Positions 48,101 to 57,100 of a stretch of DNA of 64,000 bases are shown piece by piece. Made by a program: the position numbers and the translations under genes. The notes beneath the pieces are model-generated. The model was not told the DNA's origin. It ran no database searches and saw nothing but the letters and a program-made list of their open reading frames with translations. This DNA comes from Diospyros lotus (taxonomy: Eukaryota; Streptophyta; Magnoliopsida; Ericales; Ebenaceae): the NCBI RefSeq assembly GCF_014633365.1, contig NC_068350.1, positions 33,471,119 to 33,535,118 of the forward strand. Reading direction: 5' to 3'. How positions within the stretch are numbered: the stretch's first letter is position 1; every line of letters begins with the position of its first letter.

Positions 48101-51100
48101 GACTAAGGAACTAATTGAGCAACTAAGTATTGACATCAACAGTAAGCAGGGATACACCTACACCAATGGGCAGATTAGATATCGAGGAAGGTTGGTGATT
48201 GGGGATTGTGAGGCCTTAAAGGATAAAATACTACAGACCATGTATGATTCACCCCTTGGGGGACATTCTGGGATTCATAACACCTACCAGAAGGTGAAGC
48301 AAGTGTTCTATTGGCGTAACTTGAAGAAATTAGTGACGGAATTTGTTTTGAGGTGCGACACATGCAAAAGGTGTAAGCATGAGTTCGTGGCACGACCTGG
48401 ACTTCTCCAACCCCTTAGTGTCCCAAACCAAGCATGGCCCAACATCACTATGGATTTTATAGAGGGCTTATCGAGGTCGGAAGGGAAGAATTGTGTCCTA
48501 GTGGTGGTTGATAGGCTTGACCAAGTTCAGCCATTTCCTCAGCTTATCTCACCCCTTCACGACTCAGGAGGCGGCCAAGCTTTTCTTGGATAATGTGGTA
48601 AAATTGAATGGAGTGCCCCAAACAATCGCGTCTAACAAGGACAAGGTGTTCACAAGCTTGTTTTGGTAAGAGCTCTGGAAGTCCCTAGGCTCTAAACCCC
48701 ATATGTCCACCACCTATCACCCGAAAACCGATGGGCAATCCGAGAGAGTAAACCAGTGCTTAGAGACATATTTGCGGTGTTTTTGCTTTGTGCAACCTAG
48801 GGGATGGCATAAATGGTTATCCTTGGCCCAGTGGTAGTACAACTCCAGCCACCATCGTTCTATTAACATGACCCCTTTTGAAGCGTTGTATGGGTACAAG
48901 CCTAACATCCTACCAACTATTGAGGAGTCAACATCGGTGGCAGTCGTGGATGCCTATTTACAACATAGGTAGCAATCTCTACAAGTTTTGAAAATAGAGT
49001 TGGCCAAGGCCCAAAATAGGATGAAGCAATGGGCAAACAAGAAGAAGAGTGAAAGGAAGTTCGAGGAAGGGGAGGAGGTGTAGCTTAAGCTCAGCTAACC
49101 CCATTTGAAGTCCCTCTCCAAGCAGTCGGTTACCAAACTCAGCCCAAGGTTCTATGGCCCTTACCCAATCATCAGAAGAGTGGGACAGGTAGCTTACAAG
49201 CTGCAACTACTTGAAGGGACACAAATCCATCCAGTGTTTCACATGTCCCTCCTGAAGAAGCTGGTAGGAACCCAGGCGGTTAGTCGAGCTCTTCCACCCT
49301 TCCACAGAGAAGAAGAACCCCCAGCCACGCCAATAGCCATTCTTGACAAAAGGGTGACCTATCAGCAATGAGTTCCCCTAATCCAAGTGTTAGTGCAGTG
49401 GTCAACATTGCACCACGACAATAACACTTGGGAGTATTTGCCGGATCTCCTCCAGCAGTTCCCTAGTGCGGCCAGTTTTCTCGCCATTCTTGAGGACAAG
49501 AATTAGCTTAAGGAGGGGGGAATTGTCGTGTACCTAAGGGGGTATAACTGTAATAAGGGGGGAAGTAGAGCTATAAGGGTTGTAACCATTGTAAGGTAGT
49601 TGAGCATTTAAATTTGAATTTAGGAGTGGTGTGAGAAAAATAATTATGAGAAAAAACGTAAGAGACTAGTCTCTCTTAGCTTGCCATTTATAATAAGTAT
49701 AATGAGCCTTAAACGTATGGGCTTAATTTAATTACAAATAAAACACACATATAATAATTATAATATATACTAATAATTCTAACACTTCCCCTCAAGTTGG
49801 AGCATAGATATCATATTCACCAAGTTTGTTACAAATATATTCCACTCGAGCACCCTTTAGAGACTTGGTGAAGACATCTGCAAGTTGATCATTGGAGTTA
49901 ACAAACTCTGTAACAATAACACCTTCAACCAGCTTTTCTCTAACAAAATGACAGTCGATTTCAATATTCTTAGTCCGCTCATGGAACAGTGGATTGGAAG
50001 CAATGTGTAAGGTAGCCTGATTATCACAAATAAGCTTCGTAGGAGACACTTCACAAAACTTGAGTTCTTGCAGAAGTTGTTTAAGCCAGATGAGCTCACA
50101 AGTTGCATTAGTCATAGCCTGATACTTTGCCTCTGCACTAGATCTAGCTACTACATTCTATTTCTTACTTTTTCAATAAACTAGATTTCCTCCCACAAGA
50201 ACACAATACCCAGAAGTTGACCGACTATCAGAAGGAGATCATGCCCAATCTGCATCTACATAACAACAAATATCTGTGTATCCCTTATTCTCATAAAGTA
50301 GCATTTTACCTGGCACTCTTTTGATATATTTCAGAATCCGGATAACAGCATCCCAGTGAGAATCACATAGAGAACTAAGGAATTGACTAACTACACTCAC
50401 AACAAAAACAATGTCAGGACGAGTGACTATAAGATAGTTCAACTTGCCTACCAGTCTCCTATACCTTCCAGGGTCTGAATAAAGCTCCCCATATCTCGGC
50501 AAGAGTCAGACATTCGGATCCATTGGGGTGTCAACTGATTTGCAATTCACTATACCAGTTTCTTCTAAGATGTTAAGTGCATACTTCCTCTGAGAAATTG
50601 AGATACTATCTCCTGATTGGGCAACTTCAATACCCAAGAAATACCGAAGTCGGCCTAGGTCTTTGGTCTGAAAGTGATGATGTAGATGTTCCTTCAGCTT
50701 CTGTATTCCAACCTGATCACTCTCTGTGATAACAATGTCATCTACATAAACAAGGTAGATACATAAGGAAAAAGAATGGCGATAGAAAACTGAATGATAA
50801 ACCTCACTTCGAGTGAGATCAAAGGCTTGAACCACAATGCTGAATCTGTCAAACCACACCCGTGGAGATTGTTTCAGACCATAGAGAGACTTCTTGAGTT
50901 TGCAAACTACATTGAACTCCTCCTGAGCGACAAAATCAGTTGGTTGCTCCATATTTAGCTCTTTTTGCAAAGCACCATGAAGAAATGCATTTTTAATATC
51001 AAGATAATAGAGTGGCTAATGACACGTAGCAGCCAGAGAGAGAGAGGTGAACAGAGGCCATTTTCGCAACAGGAGAGAAAGTGTCGTTGTAATCCAGTCC

Positions 51101-54100
51101 ATAGATCTATGTAAAGCTTTTGGCAACCAAACAAGCCTTAAGACGTTCCACCTGGCCATCAGGACCCACTTTGGGAGTGAATACCCAGCGACAACCAACG
51201 GAAGTCTTTCTTGGTGGTAAAGACACCAAATCCCAAGTACCATTTGAATGTAAGGCGTCAATCTCATCTAACATAGTCTGACGCCAACCAGGATGGGATA
51301 GAGTTTCATCTGTGGTTTTAGGAATAGAAACAGAGGAAAGACTCGAAACAAAGGCACTATAAGAATGAGACAAACGGTCATAGTATAAAAAGTTATAAAT
51401 AGGATGGGGATTACGAGTAAACCGTGTACCTTTGTGAAGAGCAACAGGGAGATTGTCGGGCTTAGGATCCGGGACAGGAGGGACCACAGACGGAGAGAGC
51501 GAGTCAAGAGAGTCTTGGGTTGGAGGAATGCTGGTGCCGGTAGCGGGATGAGGACGACGGTGATATGTAAGAAGTGGAGGAGCCGTGGTAGGGGGGACTA
51601 GAAAACGGTAGGGTAGGTGCCACAGAGGAGACATACGGACCTGAGGAGGATAGTGGAAGAAAAGAAAAAGGAACAGGCGAAACCTAGTGAAGGCTCTGTG
51701 AATCAGGCTGAGCAACTGAAAAAAAAGACTGATGTTCAAAAAATGTGACATCAGCAAACAAAAAATAGCGATGCAGCTCAGGAAAGTAACATTTATAGCC
51801 TTTTTGCAACCGGGAATAGCTAAGGAAGATACATTTGAGAAATTTTGTAGCAAGCTTATCCTGTCCAGGTGAAAAAAATGCACAAAACAGATGAAACCAA
51901 AAACACGAAGAGAAACAGAATAAAGCGACTGTGTAGGGAACAAAAGGGAATGAGAAATTTGCTCCTGTAACGCTAAAGATGGCATGCGATTGATTAGATA
52001 ACATGCAGTTAGAACAGTATCGCCCCAAAATATGGTGGGAAGATTGACATGTAAAAGGAGCGTCCGTGCAATCTCAATAAGATGGTGATTTTTATGCTTA
52101 GCAACACCATTTTGTTGAGGTGTGTAAGGACAAGAGGATTAATGTAGGATGCCATTAGCAGTCATAAAGGTAGTAAATGGAGAAGAAAAATACTCAGGGA
52201 CATTATCACTACGTAAAGCACGTATAGAAACTCTAAACTGTGTTTTTATTTCAACAGTAAATGTTTGAAAAATAGAAAACAACTCGGACCGACTCTTCAT
52301 AAGAAACAACCAAGTGCAACGAGAAACATCATCAATGAAAGTAACGAAATATGAAAAACCAAGAGTAGAATTGACGCGACTGGGCTCTCATACATCATAG
52401 TGCACAAGGAAAAATGGAGTCTCAGCCCTATTATTAACCCGACGAGAAAAAGAATGATGAGCATGTTTACCACGTTAACACGACTCACAATTAAACATGG
52501 ACAATGATGACAAACTAGAAACTAATTTATTCAGTTTAGAGAGGCTAGGATGACCGAGACGATAATTGAGAAGATCTGGGGAAGCGACACTGGTGCAAAT
52601 TACCAGTGAACTAGGCACAACAATATGATAGTGACCCTGTGACTCACGCCCGACACCAATCGTCTGCCCCGTACTCTAGTCCTGAACACAAACAGAGGTA
52701 GGAGTAAAGATAACAGAATAGTTAAGGGTTTTGGTAAGTTGGCTAACTGAAATCAAATTAAAAGGACTATCAAGAACATATAAAACAAAATTTAATGAGA
52801 AAGACGAGGTGGGTGTGATTTGCCCAATTCTTTTAATTGCAGTTTTGGTGCCATTAGTCAGGGTAACAGTAGGTAAGATATCAAAATAGGTAAGTGAGGA
52901 GAAAAGAAGTTCATTACCACACATATGGTTAGTGGCGTCAGAATCTATAATCCAAGGACTAACAGATGAGCCTTGAGCAACACAAGCAACGAGATTACCA
53001 AGATGAGACAGTTGGGTGGCCTGGAACTTCAAGAAGGCATCATACTCAGCTGCAGACATAGGTACCAATTGCGAACCTGGTGGAGATTTGAGCAGGACTA
53101 GAATTGCTCTGAAATATATGAGCTACATTGGTAGATGATACAGGTGGAGCAATTGGCCGATCATGTTTCTTCCAGCATTTATCCTCAAGATGACCTAGTT
53201 TCTTACAAAAGGTACACTGTGGACGTGGGCGATTATTATTGCATCCTCTATTTTCTCCTACGGTAGAAGCCTGAGACACAAGAGCTGAAGATTCGGCTAG
53301 AGGAACAACATGAGAAAAAGATGACATACCATGTGCACTTGTCATATTCAACAACCTTTTGAAAGAGTCCTTCATGGTAGGGCTAGCGGAGTTGGTCAAG
53401 ATTTGATGTCTGATGGCGTGAAACTCTGGTTTCAGACTGGAGAGAGCAATAACCATAAAAAACTTCTCTTGTTGAGTAATATGTTCGGTGCTGGTCATAG
53501 TGAGAGGAAGAAGAGCATCAAATTCTTGCATGAGAGCCCAAACTTGCTCCAGATAAGATTCTATGGACGACTCCTGCTTGAGATTCTTGATATTAGAAAC
53601 CACAATTTACAAACGTTGGATGTCGTTTGTATAACACTCTTCAGCTTCCTTCCACACATCAACACAAGTTTCAAAGGGGCAAAAAAGCTGCATGATGGAA
53701 GGATCAATAGACTGCCATAGGAGGCTATATAACTGGGCATCAACTTGTTCCCATCTAGCCCGATTCGCTTTTGGCACACTTTTAGCCTTCGTGGTAAGTT
53801 GATCCGCTTGGCCTTGCCCTTTGAACCACATTTTGACAGAGGTTGCCCATGAGAGATAATTGGTCAACCCTATCAACTTGATAGTGTTAATATTGGCTAT
53901 CCCAAGATTAGAGACAGTAAAGGATTGAGAGGCAGCAGGGGTAACAGGTGCTGGAGCGGGAATAGCATTGGCAGAAACGGAATCGCTGAAATTAGACATA
54001 GCGAGGGTTTCGACATCGGAAGTGGCTTGAGGGGTCGCCAGCGATCAGATTTGGAGAAGCCAGAAAAAGGTGGCCGGCGGACGCTCTGTCACGCGTTGGA

Positions 54101-57100
54101 GCATGGAGATGGCGGCAACAAGCAGTGGTGGCGGGGCGTGGGGGCACGTGGGTGGTCCGGTGGCGACGAGTCTTCAGCAGTCGGCCAATCTAGGGGCGGC
54201 GAACCCAATGGTGGTGGTGGTGTTATCCGATGGTGGTCAGACAGTGGGGTTCTGGTATTGGGTATTGATGGTTAGGGTTTGACAGCTAGGGTTTCAGTCG
54301 TTGGAAAAAATACACAGCGACGGTTAGGGTTTTTTTCTCACTGATGGCTCTAATACCATGTGAGAAAAATAATTATGAGAAAAAAACCTAAGAGACTAGC
54401 CTCTCTTAACTTGTTATTTATAATAAACATAATAGACCTTAAACCTATGGGTTTAATTTAATTACAAATAAAACACACACATATAATAATTATAATATAT
54501 ACTAATAATTCTAACAAGTGGCAACCGTTTTTGATGCCAGCTTCCTGCAAGTGTTGGACGAGTATAAAAACTCAGTCCTAGCTCACTTGTGAGGCATCGA
54601 ATACAATTGAATTGCCTTTTCTCAAATTTCCCTCTAAATTTCTCTCTCTCTCTCTCTCTCTTCTTCCCCAATTTCTCAAAATTCCCCTTCCCTCTCCTAC
54701 TTTTCCTGCCAAGTTCTCCTCTAAATATAGGAGAATTCTCCTTGTTGGATCAGGGATTCGATTCTCTGCCATAAATCAATTTTGTTGATCTTGTTTAGTG
54801 TTTTGAGAAAGAGACCAAAAAAATGAATATTTTATTCATGTGTATTAGGTATATATACACTCTACTAGGTACAACATAGGAAGCACTATGTACAAGTCTA
54901 AGCATGTACTGTACTATAAAGCTAACATTTATAATAGTTATTTTGCAGATGGTAGAATATGGTTATTAGGTATGTAAGTGATATCGGGAGTACTGACGAT
55001 GATTTTCAGGGAATACAAGGGGTGAAATGATTCCTTTGTACTAAGTTTCATGCTGAAGATCTAGGACCCCTGAAGTATTTCTCATACATATTGCTTTCTT
55101 GCAGCACGAATATTTTCTTTTCTCATTTCTATCTAAAACTGGGATGCTACTGTCTAAGTATACTTAAAAGGATGGAAACATTGGACTTGTAGCAGATCAA
55201 GAATCTATTGAATGATTTGAGCCTATATTGAAGCTGGTTGGGAATTTTGGATTACTTGACTAGTAGGCCGGATCTATCTTTAGAAATGGATGTTGGTTAG
55301 TTCTAAGATTCATCTCATAAATGTTTGTTTAGATGCAGTAATACATGTTTTGAGGTTCCTCAAGACTGCACCTGAACACAACTATCACATTCATATGATG
55401 ATTGTTATTACACTTTGATTATAAAATAGATATATGCAGGTTGGGCAGGACTGCCAGTTGGAAAAAGATCTATTATCAAAAGCTAGAAGGGGCAATTTAA
55501 CTTCATAGAAGATTAATAAGAAATAGTGGTAACTTGGTGTTGGGTTGACTGATTCTGAATGTAGAGCTGTGGCAAATACAATTTATGACTTGATGTGGCC
55601 AAGGCACATTTTGGACAAGCTTAGATTTCAACATTCACAGTCCATGGAGACAATGTTTGATCATCAGCCTTGGTTTGTTCCACTAAAGCATTTTCATGAG
55701 GGGAATAAACAATTAAATACAATGATTGTTACTTTATTCAAGCAAAAATTGCACACAATGAGATAAAAACCATAATGTAAAGTCAGAATGTCAACTTGCC
55801 AATTATGTAACTAAGATCTGTTTGGAGCTTAAATAAGACTTATTTGTAACAAGTATGTCAACTTGCCAATTATGTAACAAAGATCTGTTTGGAGCTTAAA
55901 TAAGACTTACTTGTAACAAGTGAGGCACATATGATAGTGTATGCTCCAAGTTGGGATTGTTAATGGTGTATTCATTATATTTGGCCTAGTGATATTTACT
56001 ATGTCCAATATTAAGATTAATAGGGTAAATTACACTCAGAAATACTTGAGGTTTGGCCAAATTAAATTTGGCACCCCTAGTTTCAAAAATTGAAGTTGCT
56101 CCAACCTTTCCTGTAAGAGTTTGTTAGCTGAGCAACTGAAGGAAATTATGAAAATACTTGTGCCCTTATGTTGGAAAAAAGTGTGTTTAATCTTTAGAAC
56201 CATACAATTGAAGATAAGAAACCAATAAAAACTCGCTAAAAGTTATTAAACAGATTAATAAAAGTTAGATTAAAATAGAGAAGGTCAAACTCTTCCTAGT
56301 GGCAGGTATCTGAAGAGGGTGGCAGCTCCAGCAACTGTCTCTCTGGTTTCTTGCCCTTCTTCCTCTTCCAATTAACCTGAGAATGATCTGGGTCCTTCTT
56401 CTTCTTCTTTGTTGTCTTCAATGGTTTAATCTTCTCACCATATTGTGATTGGGTTGCTAATAGTGATGCTAATTAGTTTTTTAACTAATTAATCTTATAA
56501 GATTACAAGTGAATTAAAAGATTTTGTTGGTTAAGGCTTTACAAAAATTTATATATTCTACAGGTCAGAGATTTTGTTGGAAAATTTGAAAATTACAAAA
56601 ATTTATATATTGGCTATGGCTTTATCCTACTAGGTTTGTGAACTTGTGGTTCAGTCATGGCAGGGTTAAACTGATACAGAGATTTAAAAATAAGGAAATC
56701 ATATTAGGTTTTGAAAATCAAGGAATACAACAACAGCAACCATCACATGCCTTTATCACACTAAGTGGGGTTGACTACATGAATTCTAGATCTCTAACCC
56801 TTTTTATCCATGTCCATTTCATTTGTAAGTCCATTATAACCAATGTCATGTCTAAGGATTTCCCTCCAAGTGTGTTTTTTTTGGTGGCTGTTGGGGTGGG
56901 GGGGGTGTTTCCCTCTCCCTCGTCTCCACTTCATCCACTTGCCTTGCAGGTGCTTCTATTACTTTTCTTTTCTCATAACCAAACCATTTTAGTTGTGACT
57001 TTGTAATCTCATCTTTAATAAGCATCCCTCAAGCCTTATTATGTGTTCTCTTTCTGTTTTTTTTTTTAGTTTTGTTTTTTCTTGTATGGCCATACATCTA

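Larger units (their letters stand above)
49630..54516 (-). mobile_element. Full-length antisense Ty1/copia element (Ale-like)
   Basis: 4887 bp, bounded by two ~155 bp LTRs and an exact 5-bp duplication. On the minus strand the order is 5' LTR (54359-54516), primer site, gag, protease, integrase, RT, RNase H, polypurine tract and 3' LTR (49630-49784). Very short LTRs and total size suggest the Ale/Retrofit-type copia group; that is inference. It is structurally complete but coding-defective. It splits the chromovirus 3' LTR, so it arrived after that element. Confidence 0.9.
44457..54759 (+). mobile_element. Ty3/gypsy chromovirus (Reina-like), interrupted in its 3' LTR
   Basis: Order seen: 5' LTR 44457-44800, primer site, gag, protease, RT, RNase H, integrase with chromodomain, polypurine tract (AAGGAGGGGGGAA at 49510-49522), then a 3' LTR at 49523-49629 continuing at 54522 to about 54759. 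Without the 4.9 kb copia in its 3' LTR the element is about 5.4 kb. The chromodomain, short LTRs and size fit the Reina group of chromoviruses; that assignment is by resemblance only. The left flank is CTTCT. The right LTR end is eroded (TTCTCT follows), so the duplication is only suggestive. Confidence 0.85.

Noticed and set aside
53925..54282. Long GC-rich plus-strand open frames
   Set aside because: They are the reverse of the copia leader and the gag start. The Gly/Trp-rich content has no domain.
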